64,000 nucleotides of DNA from NCBI GenBank assembly GCA_001770855.1, contig MESE01000096.1:62001-126000 (forward strand), written 5' to 3'. The notes beneath the pieces are model-generated. The model had not been told where the DNA came from. It saw only the letters and a program-made list of their open reading frames with translations, and ran no database searches. Shown piece by piece: positions 24,083 to 32,345 of this stretch (position 1 is the first letter of the stretch; each line of letters begins with the position of its first letter). The position numbers were made by a program, and so were the translations under genes. This DNA comes from Burkholderiales bacterium RIFCSPLOWO2_02_FULL_57_36. Its GTDB lineage: Bacteria > Pseudomonadota > Gammaproteobacteria > Burkholderiales > Burkholderiaceae_D.

Positions 24083-25029
24083 AGCGCGATTTCCTCCTCG
24101 CGCAAAGCCGCGCCGAGCGCCAAGAAATAACGCTGCTGAGTTTCAAGGCGTTTCAAATCCGGCACATTGGAGATATCGAAGAGGCTGCTTAAATCCATGA
24201 TTTCTATCGGCACGTATAAATTCGCAGCCAGATAGGTCTGCAGGCCCTTGCCGACCTCTCCTAACGGGGAAAGCACCAGTTTTGAAAGGGTGATGAAACG
24301 ATACTGCCGATCGAAATGGTCGAAGGATCGCTGCAACTCCAACGTTATCTGGTCATAACAAGCGTCTTTCTGTTCGCTTTCCGCCTGTTGAATCTGCTGC
24401 AAAGTCACATCGATGCGCCGCGCCAGATACAGTTCGCCGGAAAAAGTCACGGTAAGCAATCCACCGGATGCGTCGAACGAAAGGAGCGCAACGCCCCGGC
24501 CCGCCGGCTCCAGCATCGCCGACAGATTGCGCTGCGCCATTTCGGGAATATCGATCACGCTCAACGGTATCCTGGCTTCATCAAACTGCGCCTGCCGCTG
24601 TTCGATCAATTGATTGCGTGCCGCCACCGCATACATCGAATGATTGCGCACCGGCGCATCCTTGTCGCCGGGAACGGCAAGTACATCGATCGTTGCGTCG
24701 TCGATGTGATAGTCCAGCATATCCTTCAACCGCCATCGCATGGCGGTCTTCATCTCTTCCACCGGTACGTTGGGCGCATCTACCGACAACAGTTGATATT
24801 CGCCGGTCGTCAATAAATTGCTGCAATCGTATTGAGCGCCGTGCAAATCTTTTGCAAGCTTACTCAATGACAACATTGCAGTAGATTTATTGTGCGGATA
24901 AAAAATGACGCGATTGACTACTGCGGAACCGGAAGACAGGCGTCGCATAAAGGCGACACAGATTCCGTCTTCCTGAAAATGGACGACCATCCTGCCTGCA
25001 ATTTTCCGGTTTTTGGCGAATAAGGCCAT
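24079..25029 (-). CDS. mshI: MSHA biogenesis protein MshI (PilM-like, actin-fold)
   Basis: A 316-residue cytoplasmic protein related to PilM. Recognisable stretches: MRRLSSGSAVVNRVIFYPHN at the N-terminal third, VPVEEMKTAMRWRLKDMLDY, typical of MshI/PilM, and a nucleotide-site-like GVALLSFDASGGLLTVTFSG. It ends with LGAALREEEIAL. It is the first gene of the second msh operon, with a candidate promoter at 25059-25087 directly upstream. It is expected to bind the N-terminus of the PilN-like protein. Confidence 0.85.
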   Translation of the reverse strand: MALFAKNRKIAGRMVVHFQEDGICVAFMRRLSSGSAVVNRVIFYPHNKSTAMLSLSKLAKDLHGAQYDCSNLLTTGEYQLLSVDAPNVPVEEMKTAMRWRLKDMLDYHIDDATIDVLAVPGDKDAPVRNHSMYAVAARNQLIEQRQAQFDEARIPLSVIDIPEMAQRNLSAMLEPAGRGVALLSFDASGGLLTVTFSGELYLARRIDVTLQQIQQAESEQKDACYDQITLELQRSFDHFDRQYRFITLSKLVLSPLGEVGKGLQTYLAANLYVPIEIMDLSSLFDISNVPDLKRLETQQRYFLALGAALREEEIAL

Positions 25030-25058
25030 ACAGCAACTTGTATATAAAGGGTTACTTG

Positions 25059-25087
25059 AAGTTAGGGGAATAAGCTATTGTTGTCAA
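25059..25087 (-). promoter_or_regulatory. Candidate sigma-70 promoter of mshI-to-mshN
   Basis: Minus strand: a perfect -35 TTGACA at 25082-25087, a 17-bp spacer, and a weak -10 TAACTT at 25059-25064. It lies about 30 bp before the mshI ATG in the 135 bp gap after mshQ. It suggests the mshI-N genes are a separate transcription unit. The weak -10 keeps confidence moderate. Confidence 0.45.
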
Positions 25088-25164
25088 TCAATTTTCCGGA
25101 GAAGCAACATTTGGCAGATACAAACACGATAGGAAATTTCGTTGCCTTCTTAATCAAGATTGTA

Positions 25165-27873
25165 TTAGTACATTTCTCTTGAGTAAATAATTGGCCCTCG
25201 CTTATATATGCCAAACGTGGCGCGGGCGACCGGATTACTGTTGAAAATTAGCCCGGTGCCTAAATATAATTTATTTGCAGTCGTTAAATTAATCGTGACA
25301 TCGACACTGCCTTTTGTCGCTGGACTAGGTGTTGGCTTGGTCAGCATCAGGCTGCCTTTACCCGCAACAAATGCGCCTCCTATGTTGACGTTGCCTGGAC
25401 TAAGCATGTTGGCCACAGTAATGCCGCCCTGATACCCGCCAAAGTCCACACTGCCAACAGCAATCGATGTACAACTGTCTTGCGAATTCGGCACAAACGA
25501 TATGCCGTTCCAATATTCAGTTCCGATCGGCACAGGTAAATTCAACAACTCCGAACCGTGTGCGTTCGACAGCTTAAGCCGGCCGAACCTCATTGCTTTA
25601 TTCCCGCCGCCGAAAGCGATGCCGTTGCCTGCGGTAGCTGCGCCGAACTGTGCCGGATTGCCGGCATATGCGACCGCATCGGTATCGATTATATTCACCG
25701 CCAATGCAATCTCGGCATTGAAGGGCGCCTTTGCCGTAGCACCGCGGGTAAATAGCAGTCCGCTACCTGAATTGAAGGTGAGCATGGATACGCCGTTGAC
25801 AAAAGCAGCGATCGCGGGATCGGCAGCAATTGCAGGTAATCCCGCCGTATCCAGGGCCGGCGTATTGCCGGGCGGCGGAGCCAACGCATCGAAGCGCGAA
25901 TAACGTGCCGACTGAGTATTTGGCGTGACGCTGGTGTTGGTCAATTTTGCATAGGCGCCGGCATAATTGACCGTGGTCGTATTCAATAAGCCGTTGTTGA
26001 TCCCATTCCGGGCGGTGACCGTAATGACCGGCCCGGTAGTATAGGTAAATGCCTGGCCGACATAGGTAAAGCTGCCGCACGAGGCGCCGAATTCCGGCGT
26101 GTTATAGCTGACGTTGAAGTTGTCCGGAATAAAGCGGCCAAAGCCGCTAACGCCGGCACTCTGCGCAATTGCCACACTGCCGAAGGAACAGCCGTACCGC
26201 CCGCCTGCCAACGTATTGGAAAAACTCTCCGCCTCGCTACCCGTCCTGCAGTCGACCCCGGCTGCATCGACACTCGTGAACGTACTATCAAAGATCGCAT
26301 TGACATTGAGTCCAAAATTGCCAACTTCGCTGTAGTAGAAGCTCAATCCGGTCGCCACTCCCGTACCGACCGCGGCAACGCCAAAGCTCCCGCCCAATGT
26401 ACCCGCCGTCGGCGTTCCAGTCACTTTCAAAGGACTGATGAGCGGTGTGCCGTTATAACCTGCAATCGCGGTTGCCGTCAGATTGAAATTGGCGCCTGTC
26501 TTGATAGACGGCATGCCGGACGTGCCGGTGTTGGTTGCATTAGTCGAAATAACGCTGAACGCAGTTGGACGAATGCTGAAATTATCGGTCGAGCACGAAA
26601 TCACGGTTGGCGATCCAACCGGATAACGAATTCGCACCCGCACATCTTTCCATGCATTAGCGACCGCCGCGAAATTGACCGTGGACCGGCCTGAAGTAAT
26701 GGTCGGGTTCGGCGACACGGTTTGAATCAAGGTAAAGCTAACAGGGCAATTCTGCGGATTCAACGCTACTCCGGTATTTTGATTCCCAACCAGTTCAACG
26801 ATGGCGGCATTGGTAAAGCCGTTCATCTGCGCACCGCTGAAGATTGCAACGACATCAAGGCTGAATGCAGTGCCTGCCAGCTTGGTGTAAATTTTTCCCG
26901 TGGTTGCGGCAGCCGCAGTGCTGCTCTCGAAAGCGTTGAAACTCCCTGGAGTAAAATTGTTGATCGTCAAATTGGCCGCGACATAAGTGAGCGCGTAGTT
27001 TGCGCTCAATGCAAGTGTGTTCTGCAAAATCGTATATGTTCCAGGCGTCTCTCCGGCGAGCCGGTTCAATGCGCCGCTGAATGTATCACCGTTGACCAGC
27101 GAACCGCTGGTGACCTGGTAGGTCAAGGGAGGATCCGGATCGCCGACATTCTTGCTCTGTGCGTCGGCAGTTACCGTGATCGGCCGTGTATTTACCGTGA
27201 GCGATCCGTTGATGTAAGCAATGTTGTAGTTCGCAAGTCCGCTGCCGACGGCAGCGCTTGGTACGATGGCATACGGCGACCCTGCCACGGTTGCCGTGAT
27301 TGAAGCGCCGGAGCTAGTCAGGGTGACGCTAGCCACAGTGTCACCGTTGACCAGCCCCGACGAAGTGAACTCAGTGCCTGCGAACGTCAGTGTATTTCCA
27401 TAGATTTTACTGAGGTTGTTGGCGGTAACCGTCAGCGCTTTCCTATTGATCGTGATGGTGCCACTGTCCGACGCGGACGCACCGGGATCGCTGCAAGTGA
27501 CCGTGAACACCGCACCGATAATCGCCTGCGCCGTACCAGCATCGGTGGTCAGGGTTAGCGTCGTGGTTGGCGAAGGATTACCGTTGCTGAAGTTGATCGT
27601 GGTGCCTCCGCTGAAATTCGGCGTCACTCCAGTCGGCAAACCGGTCACGGCCAAATCGCAACTCCCGTTACCGTTGCCGGAACTGGTAAAACTGACGGTA
27701 TAAGTAACCGCGCCCGCTGTGCCGTAGGTCGCGGTACCGACTTGCGTATCGACTGTCACGGATGCGACATCCTTCGCAGCCCATACCGGTAAATGCGCCA
27801 GAAGCAGCAGGCATGCAAGCAGAGCCGTATTGAATGGCTGGAAGCGGCGGGTTCGCGATGGATGGCTAGTCAT
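25165..27873 (-). CDS. mshQ: MshQ-like large exported protein with MBG-like repeats, putative pilus tip adhesin
   Basis: A 902-residue exported protein. The signal peptide ends near LPVWA-AKD (residue 32). A Cys-containing beta domain covers about 35-145. Two MBG-like repeats follow at about 145-230 and 231-305, each with a (Y)GN/VGDP start and a GLVNGDT or SLVNGDT core. The remaining ~600 residues resemble the MshQ/DUF6701 region, rich in paired cysteines (TVISCSTDNFSIRPTAF; GRFIPDNFNVSYNTPEFGAS), and the end TFGIYKRGPIIYSREMY matches the MshQ-type C-terminus. It sits after mshO and mshP, as in MSHA loci. A role as a large tip or anchor adhesin carried by minor pilins is inferred. Confidence 0.85.
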   Translation of the reverse strand: MTSHPSRTRRFQPFNTALLACLLLLAHLPVWAAKDVASVTVDTQVGTATYGTAGAVTYTVSFTSSGNGNGSCDLAVTGLPTGVTPNFSGGTTINFSNGNPSPTTTLTLTTDAGTAQAIIGAVFTVTCSDPGASASDSGTITINRKALTVTANNLSKIYGNTLTFAGTEFTSSGLVNGDTVASVTLTSSGASITATVAGSPYAIVPSAAVGSGLANYNIAYINGSLTVNTRPITVTADAQSKNVGDPDPPLTYQVTSGSLVNGDTFSGALNRLAGETPGTYTILQNTLALSANYALTYVAANLTINNFTPGSFNAFESSTAAAATTGKIYTKLAGTAFSLDVVAIFSGAQMNGFTNAAIVELVGNQNTGVALNPQNCPVSFTLIQTVSPNPTITSGRSTVNFAAVANAWKDVRVRIRYPVGSPTVISCSTDNFSIRPTAFSVISTNATNTGTSGMPSIKTGANFNLTATAIAGYNGTPLISPLKVTGTPTAGTLGGSFGVAAVGTGVATGLSFYYSEVGNFGLNVNAIFDSTFTSVDAAGVDCRTGSEAESFSNTLAGGRYGCSFGSVAIAQSAGVSGFGRFIPDNFNVSYNTPEFGASCGSFTYVGQAFTYTTGPVITVTARNGINNGLLNTTTVNYAGAYAKLTNTSVTPNTQSARYSRFDALAPPPGNTPALDTAGLPAIAADPAIAAFVNGVSMLTFNSGSGLLFTRGATAKAPFNAEIALAVNIIDTDAVAYAGNPAQFGAATAGNGIAFGGGNKAMRFGRLKLSNAHGSELLNLPVPIGTEYWNGISFVPNSQDSCTSIAVGSVDFGGYQGGITVANMLSPGNVNIGGAFVAGKGSLMLTKPTPSPATKGSVDVTINLTTANKLYLGTGLIFNSNPVARATFGIYKRGPIIYSREMY

Positions 27874-28139
27874 GACTTATCCATTGAGCCGACACGGTTG
27901 ATTGCACGATGCATCATCTTGTACGAGTGATCGCCACTTGGTGGAGCGATATTGAGGGCCGCAAGCGCCTCGCTTATGCGAAACAGCATGCCGGACACGG
28001 TGAACATCTCGCAATATCGACTCGTCATGCTCTCGCTGTCGGCCTGATGCGTGCAATCAGTCGCGGCGGCATGGCGCAAGAACACTTGTTTGTACCGAAA
28101 ACCATTGCGACTGTCGGCCCCGTTTGATTCGTTTTCCAT
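27870..28139 (-). CDS. Small hypothetical protein between mshP and mshQ
   Basis: An 89-codon ORF (MENESNGADSRNGFRYKQVF...) that overlaps the mshP stop (TGATG) and the mshQ start (ATGA), so translation could pass through all three genes. The product is hydrophilic, with two cysteines and several histidines, and has no signal peptide, membrane helix or prepilin leader. No family was recognised. Coupling at both ends supports a real gene, but its composition is unremarkable and it could be a decayed remnant of a longer gene or a spacer. Confidence 0.45.
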   Translation of the reverse strand: MENESNGADSRNGFRYKQVFLRHAAATDCTHQADSESMTSRYCEMFTVSGMLFRISEALAALNIAPPSGDHSYKMMHRAINRVGSMDKS

Positions 28140-28615
28140 CACCGGCTCACCGTCGCTCGCAATTGACGCTCGACATAATGCGGCGAGCCTGTCGTTGCAC
28201 CATTAATGGCGGTCGACGTGAATTGATAAACTCGCACCGTAACGCCGGCCTCTACGTGATCCGAGAGGATGCAGTCCACCGTTACCGTGAATCCCGCGAG
28301 CGCTCCGCCCAATGGAGGTAATGTCGTCGGCCCCGGGCAAACGGGAGCTGCAGCCGGGGGCGGCGGCACTTGAAGCACCTGATACAACCCCCATTCAATC
28401 CCGGTACGTGCCGCCTGATAGGCCCGCGTGCCTTCCATGTCCTGGGTCGCCGTTGTATGTTGCACGGTCGAGAAAGTCAGCATGAATGCGCCCAGAGAAG
28501 CCATCACGACCAGCAGGAAAATCGCCGACACGATGGAGAATCCGCGCTGGGCGGTTGCGCCTGCTTTGCGGCGGTTTTGCTGGTTTCGCTTGGTTTCAGG
28601 GCACATTGCTGACAT
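28139..28615 (-). CDS. mshP: MSHA minor pilin-like protein MshP
   Basis: About 158 residues. After a basic N-terminus (ETKRNQQNRRKAGATAQRG) comes a prepilin-type cleavage site G/FSIVSAIFLLVVMASLGAF, but position +5 is serine rather than glutamate, as is common in MshP/PilX-type minor pilins. The C-terminal domain carries two cysteines. The start is uncertain: the ATG at 28615 has GAGGCGC just before it, but ATGs at 28606, 28624 and 28645 share the frame and all overlap the end of mshO. Confidence 0.82.
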   Translation of the reverse strand: MSAMCPETKRNQQNRRKAGATAQRGFSIVSAIFLLVVMASLGAFMLTFSTVQHTTATQDMEGTRAYQAARTGIEWGLYQVLQVPPPPAAAPVCPGPTTLPPLGGALAGFTVTVDCILSDHVEAGVTVRVYQFTSTAINGATTGSPHYVERQLRATVSR

Positions 28616-29420
28616 GCGCCTCATGGTAAAGCGTGACGGTTTCATTACTTTGCGTCAACGACAGACGCATCGACACCAGCCCGCTGCGTTCAGTGATACC
28701 CGGCTCATAGACGAACGCGCAAGCGCTCACGTTTTGCGCCAGTAATGCGCCGCCGCTTGCCGGTGGATCGGGCTGGGGAGTATCAACGATCGCATATCCC
28801 GAATAGCGCGTCAGCGTCGCAACGCCCGCAGACAAGTCGCATCGATATGTAACGGGCGTATCGACCACTTGAAAAGTGTGGCTGGGCGAATCGAACGGAA
28901 AAGGATTTATGGGGGTGATTTGAATGATCGGCGCCGCGCCGCCATCGTATGTACGCCGGTTGTTACCGATGTAGGCATCCGCACCCAGAATACCAAGGTT
29001 ATAAATGACAATCTGGTTCTGGTGGTCGAGTGAGGTCGCCTGGAACGCAATTGCCGGCCCAAGTAATTCGAAGCTCTGGTCATCCTGCGTAAAATCCAGG
29101 ATATCGTCCCCAGGCACACCGGGCTCCGCGCGATAACGTCCGCCGGCACTGGTCAGAAGGAACTCAATGGCGATAGTGCTTGGCGTACTTGTAATGCGCA
29201 CGCTATTGGGCAAAGCCAGATGCACGTCGCGTGAAAAGCGGCGAACCGCGGTATCGGCAACATCGGTCAATTCGGCGCGGCGCGCGGCATCGAAATAGCC
29301 CTCTATCGGCGCACGGATGAACACCGCGACTACGGAAGCGATGATACCGGTGATGGCAATCACCACCACCGCCTCGACCAGGGTAAATCCCCGTTGCCGC
29401 CTTTTCATGAATGTCCGCAT
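28596..29420 (-). CDS. mshO: MSHA minor pilin MshO
   Basis: A 274-residue type IV prepilin-like protein. The leader MRTFMKRRQRG is followed by FTLVEAVVVIAITGIIASVV, with Glu at +5. The large globular part includes FDAARRAELTDVADTAVRRF, SRDVHLALPNSVRI, typical of MshO/PulJ-like pseudopilins, and two cysteines (TYRCDLSAG, NVSACAFVYEP). It starts 3 bp after mshD. It probably forms the minor pilin tip complex with MshP, MshQ, MshC and MshD. Confidence 0.87.
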   Translation of the reverse strand: MRTFMKRRQRGFTLVEAVVVIAITGIIASVVAVFIRAPIEGYFDAARRAELTDVADTAVRRFSRDVHLALPNSVRITSTPSTIAIEFLLTSAGGRYRAEPGVPGDDILDFTQDDQSFELLGPAIAFQATSLDHQNQIVIYNLGILGADAYIGNNRRTYDGGAAPIIQITPINPFPFDSPSHTFQVVDTPVTYRCDLSAGVATLTRYSGYAIVDTPQPDPPASGGALLAQNVSACAFVYEPGITERSGLVSMRLSLTQSNETVTLYHEAHVSNVP

Positions 29421-29423
29421 CCG

Positions 29424-29999
29424 TCACAACCCCGCATTCGGCGCGTACCGCATCCGGTAACCCGTCAAGGTGACATCGACGGTGGCGCCGGATACCACAC
29501 GCACATCGATCCGCAATGAAGCATCGGCCGGAACCGTTCCTACTGCGGAATTGGCGATCATCACCGTCGCGGTGTAATTTTCCAGTCCGGTAATCGCGAC
29601 GTTATCCAGGCCACGAATGCCGGCCATGGAAAAGCCGCTGTAATCATTCACATTATTGAACGGGTCCGGTGGATAGCGCGATTGAGTCAATTCGGCACCG
29701 GAGCCCTCCGCCACCGCATCGCAACCGCCTGGTCCAACAAATGCACCGGTCGCCGTCGCCACGTTGGCATCTGTCGGATCGCAATAGGTGAAAGGTTGCA
29801 GTTGGATTTCTTCCAGCAGTGACTCGGCGATGGACAACGCCTGTTTGCGCTGCATCGGATCGGCGCTGGACTTGGTAGTGACGTTCATCACCGACAGGAT
29901 GCCGGCAATGCCGACACTGACGATAATAATGAACATGATCAACTCGACCAGCGATATGCCCGCCTGGCGACGCTTGATGGTCTTGTCAGGGATGAACAT
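29424..29999 (-). CDS. mshD: MSHA minor pilin MshD
   Basis: A 191-residue prepilin-like protein. The leader MFIPDKTIKRRQAG is followed by ISLVELIMFIIIVSVGIAGI, so isoleucine rather than phenylalanine is at +1 while Glu is at +5. The segment MNVTTKSSADPMQRKQALSI, AESLLEEIQLQPFTYCDP is the PulI/MshD-type motif after the helix. Its start overlaps the end of mshC by 14 nt, indicating coupling. Role: minor pilin for priming or tip assembly. Confidence 0.87.
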   Translation of the reverse strand: MFIPDKTIKRRQAGISLVELIMFIIIVSVGIAGILSVMNVTTKSSADPMQRKQALSIAESLLEEIQLQPFTYCDPTDANVATATGAFVGPGGCDAVAEGSGAELTQSRYPPDPFNNVNDYSGFSMAGIRGLDNVAITGLENYTATVMIANSAVGTVPADASLRIDVRVVSGATVDVTLTGYRMRYAPNAGL

Positions 30000-30447
30000 A
30001 TCCGGTTTCCCGTTCTACGGTAATCGTTCTGGTGATCCCGTCGCCGACGATTCCAATCACCACAGCAGCGTTGGGTTCAGGCCTGCCCAGCGCCGAAAAG
30101 GAAAAAGCATCCGAACCGTCCAGAGTGACGCCGTCCGGTGCGGGTCTGCTGAATCTCGACTGATCGGCAGGATTGATCACGACGTTCACCACATTGGTAC
30201 AGCCTGGATCAGAGACGTAGGTCAGGCAGACCGTGTCGCTTCCGCCGTCTGCATTCACGAATACACTGGTGCGCTGGGCAATCGCGGCTTTTTGCGCATA
30301 ACGCACCATGGCCAGCACTTGGTCATGGTAGCCGCGCGCCTCAAAAGTCTGCTGTTGGAAAAACCGGGGAATCGCTGCCACTGCCAGTATGCCGACAATC
30401 ATCATGACAACGATTAGCTCAACCAGAGTAAAGCCGGATTGCCTCAT
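29986..30447 (-). CDS. mshC: MSHA minor pilin MshC
   Basis: A 153-residue prepilin-like protein. The leader MRQSG is followed by FTLVELIVVMMIVGILAVAA, then a GspH-like segment (YHDQVLAMVRYAQKAAIAQR). One cysteine pair lies in VCLTYVSDPGCTN. It is the first gene after the mshA-mshC gap, which carries a stem-loop. It is probably a minor pilin that starts pilus assembly. Confidence 0.87.
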   Translation of the reverse strand: MRQSGFTLVELIVVMMIVGILAVAAIPRFFQQQTFEARGYHDQVLAMVRYAQKAAIAQRTSVFVNADGGSDTVCLTYVSDPGCTNVVNVVINPADQSRFSRPAPDGVTLDGSDAFSFSALGRPEPNAAVVIGIVGDGITRTITVERETGYVHP

Positions 30448-30504
30448 TGTCGTTAGCCTTTTTACGTCGGCGGCATTCAGGTCGAATAAGCTAAGCGTTA
30501 AAGA

Positions 30505-30526
30505 CTGAGGTGCCTGAGCACCCCAG
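30505..30526 (-). terminator. Stem-loop downstream of mshA
   Basis: CTGAGGTGC and GCACCCCAG form a stem with one mismatch and a CTGA/TCAG loop. On the mshA strand it is followed by TCTTTAA, a poor T-run; on the other strand TTTTATTT follows. It lies about 145 bp after the mshA stop and about 60 bp before mshC, in a 225 bp gap with no gene. It could partly terminate or stabilise mshA mRNA so that the major pilin is made in excess over mshC-Q. Confidence 0.5.
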
Positions 30527-30672
30527 TTTTATTTGCACAGAACAAAATGCATATGCACTTTTTTCTGAAACCATAAAGAAAACCGCGCCTACACAAATTG
30601 ACGACAAATAAATCGACCATCTGCAGCGCGTATGAGACCCGCTGTATTACCACCTATGCCAAGCGCAGCAAG

Positions 30673-31044
30673 CTACGAGCCGATGATCACAACATTGATA
30701 CTCGAAGTGCCCTTGGTCAGCACACAAGTGGCCGCCTCGCCTGCCGTTGTCGCACCGCCGCTCAGTGTATAACCCGAGGCTGATGCAGTGGGCTGGATCA
30801 AACCGTCTGCGCCGAGACAAGTTGCTACAGCTACACCTTTGGCATTACTACTAGCCAGTCTGGCCGCATAGTTAATCGAAGAGGCAGAAGAAAGTGCTCC
30901 ACCCACGCCTTGAAGTGCTGCAGTTTCAGCTTCAGAAGAAAGATCAATGAACTTCGGCAATGCCGTCGCAGCCAAAATACCCAGAATCACAATGACGACA
31001 ACCAGTTCAATCAGGGTAAAACCACCTTGAATATTTTTGCGCAT
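30673..31044 (-). CDS. mshA: MSHA major pilin MshA
   Basis: A 123-residue type IVa-like pilin with a leader of 8 residues, MRKNIQGG, then FTLIELVVVIVILGILAATA, Glu at +5, and LPKFIDLSSEAETAALQGVG, the MshA signature. A disulfide is likely between the cysteines in VATCLGADG and AATCVLTKG. It is short compared with the roughly 175-residue Vibrio MshA. The ribosome binding site AGGAGAAGAAA precedes the ATG. mshB lies 67 bp upstream. Confidence 0.9.
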   Translation of the reverse strand: MRKNIQGGFTLIELVVVIVILGILAATALPKFIDLSSEAETAALQGVGGALSSASSINYAARLASSNAKGVAVATCLGADGLIQPTASASGYTLSGGATTAGEAATCVLTKGTSSINVVIIGS

Positions 31045-31111
31045 TTTCTTCTCCTAAAAAATCAGTTATTTGTTTAAAGGTACGTCTGGAATTAAAATTA
31101 TTCTTGCTGGA

Positions 31112-31606
31112 TCAGCATCCCGTGGTTACCAACACAGGCGCTACATAACTCGGACCTGCCGTGGCGGCCGTATAGCTAATTCGACAGTTCGGCGCGGTCC
31201 CTCCCACGATATCGATCAAAATCGGATTTCCTGCGGTAATCACAAGCTGATCCGCTCCTGCATCCAACTGGGCTGCCAAGATAATCCCGGCCGCGGTTGC
31301 GGCCGGATACTGATTCACCATGTTGATGCTCGTACCATCCATATTGGTGGTTCCCGCTGTCGCAGTACAGGTGGATGGCGTTACCAAACCGGCTACGTCC
31401 ATCATGCAACTTGCCCGCGCCAGCGCGGCTGCCGATTTAATCGAACCCAGGATTGCCTGTGCCTTGGCAGCGCGTGCCTGCGACTGCATATTGATATAGC
31501 GCGGCAAAGCGATTGCGGACATGATTGCGATGATTGAAATAACCACAACCAGCTCAATGAGGGTAAAGCCCGCTTGGCGATGATTCGGTTGATTTTTTTG
31601 CTGCAA
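31112..31606 (-). CDS. mshB: Second MSHA pilin, MshB-like
   Basis: A 164-residue pilin starting at TTG: MQQKNQPNHRQAG is a 13-residue leader before FTLIELVVVISIIAIMSAIA. The TTG at 31606 is chosen because a strong ribosome binding site, AGGAGGCCGG, lies 5-6 bp upstream; an ATG-containing extension to 31660 would give an odd, long leader and overlap the FNR-type palindrome. LPRYINMQSQARAAKAQAIL is MshA/MshB-like. Four cysteines lie in the mature part. Position before mshA suggests MshB; it could be a co-major pilin. Confidence 0.85.
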   Translation of the reverse strand: MQQKNQPNHRQAGFTLIELVVVISIIAIMSAIALPRYINMQSQARAAKAQAILGSIKSAAALARASCMMDVAGLVTPSTCTATAGTTNMDGTSINMVNQYPAATAAGIILAAQLDAGADQLVITAGNPILIDIVGGTAPNCRISYTAATAGPSYVAPVLVTTGC

Positions 31607-31646
31607 ACCGGCCTCCTGTCTCCTGGAACATTTCATTACTAAAATG

Positions 31647-31660
31647 TTGATGCGCATCAA
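31647..31660. promoter_or_regulatory. Perfect FNR/ANR-type palindrome upstream of mshB
   Basis: TTGATGCGCATCAA is an exact match to TTGAT-N4-ATCAA, the consensus of FNR/ANR oxygen-responsive regulators. It lies 40 bp upstream of the mshB TTG start in a 160 bp intergenic gap. A -10-like TATAAG lies about 16-21 bp further upstream on the minus strand; if that is the promoter, the site would overlap the start of the transcript and repress it. The consensus is established; binding here is inference. Confidence 0.5.
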
Positions 31661-31766
31661 TAGTCAGGCGTTGTCTTATAGAAATTACTTACATTATGCG
31701 CATGTTGAATGTAGATGACTAGTGCTTAAATGCATGTATTTCTCCCGTGTATATGGGATACAACAA

Positions 31767-32345
31767 TTAAATCTCACTCCAACCTAGCCGTATTTCCCAT
31801 TTATATGGGCTTAATAACACCAAAGAGAGACCTTCGATCGACCGCGTTCCGTCACCGGACGTTACAGGCACGGCGGCAATTCGATAGCGGATGGAGTGGT
31901 TGCCATAAAGCTGCGGCTGAAAATAACGATGGCGAAAGGGTGTGTAAACCAGTTCCCGCCGCACGTTGTCGAAGTACCAGTTACCACGCACTGTATCGTC
32001 TTGCTTCGCATTTGCTCGCTCGCCGATGTAATTCGGCGGAGGGGTTTCAAGCCAGGTAATCGGGTTGTCTTGCAACAGCCGATCGATTTCATGGAGCCGG
32101 TCGCGCATCATCAAATCCGCCACCCGCAGCCGCAACCCCGTCCGGAGATTTCGTGCGGTCACTTCCATCGCGGTTTTCTCCGCATACTCTTGATAACGCA
32201 ACATGCGCTCGGATAGAACGGTGGCCAGCAAGCCGATCATCGTGATGCCGATGGCCAGTTCGAACAAACTGAAGCCCGCGCAACGATGCCGGTATATGCG
32301 GCCTGGCATGCGACGAACGGATGTGCGGTGCAGAACCTCCATCAT
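31767..32345 (-). CDS. mshF: MSHA biogenesis protein MshF, prepilin-like
   Basis: A 192-residue protein whose ATG overlaps the mshG stop (ATGA). It has a long basic N-terminus of about 24 residues, then G/FSLFELAIGITMIGLLATVL with Glu at +5, and a coiled helix (SERMLRYQEYAEKTAMEVTA). The C-terminal domain includes WLETPPPNYIGERAN and GNWYFDNVRRELVYTP, which fit MshF. A shorter start at 32309 is possible but lacks a ribosome binding site. Confidence 0.82.
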   Translation of the reverse strand: MMEVLHRTSVRRMPGRIYRHRCAGFSLFELAIGITMIGLLATVLSERMLRYQEYAEKTAMEVTARNLRTGLRLRVADLMMRDRLHEIDRLLQDNPITWLETPPPNYIGERANAKQDDTVRGNWYFDNVRRELVYTPFRHRYFQPQLYGNHSIRYRIAAVPVTSGDGTRSIEGLSLVLLSPYKWEIRLGWSEI

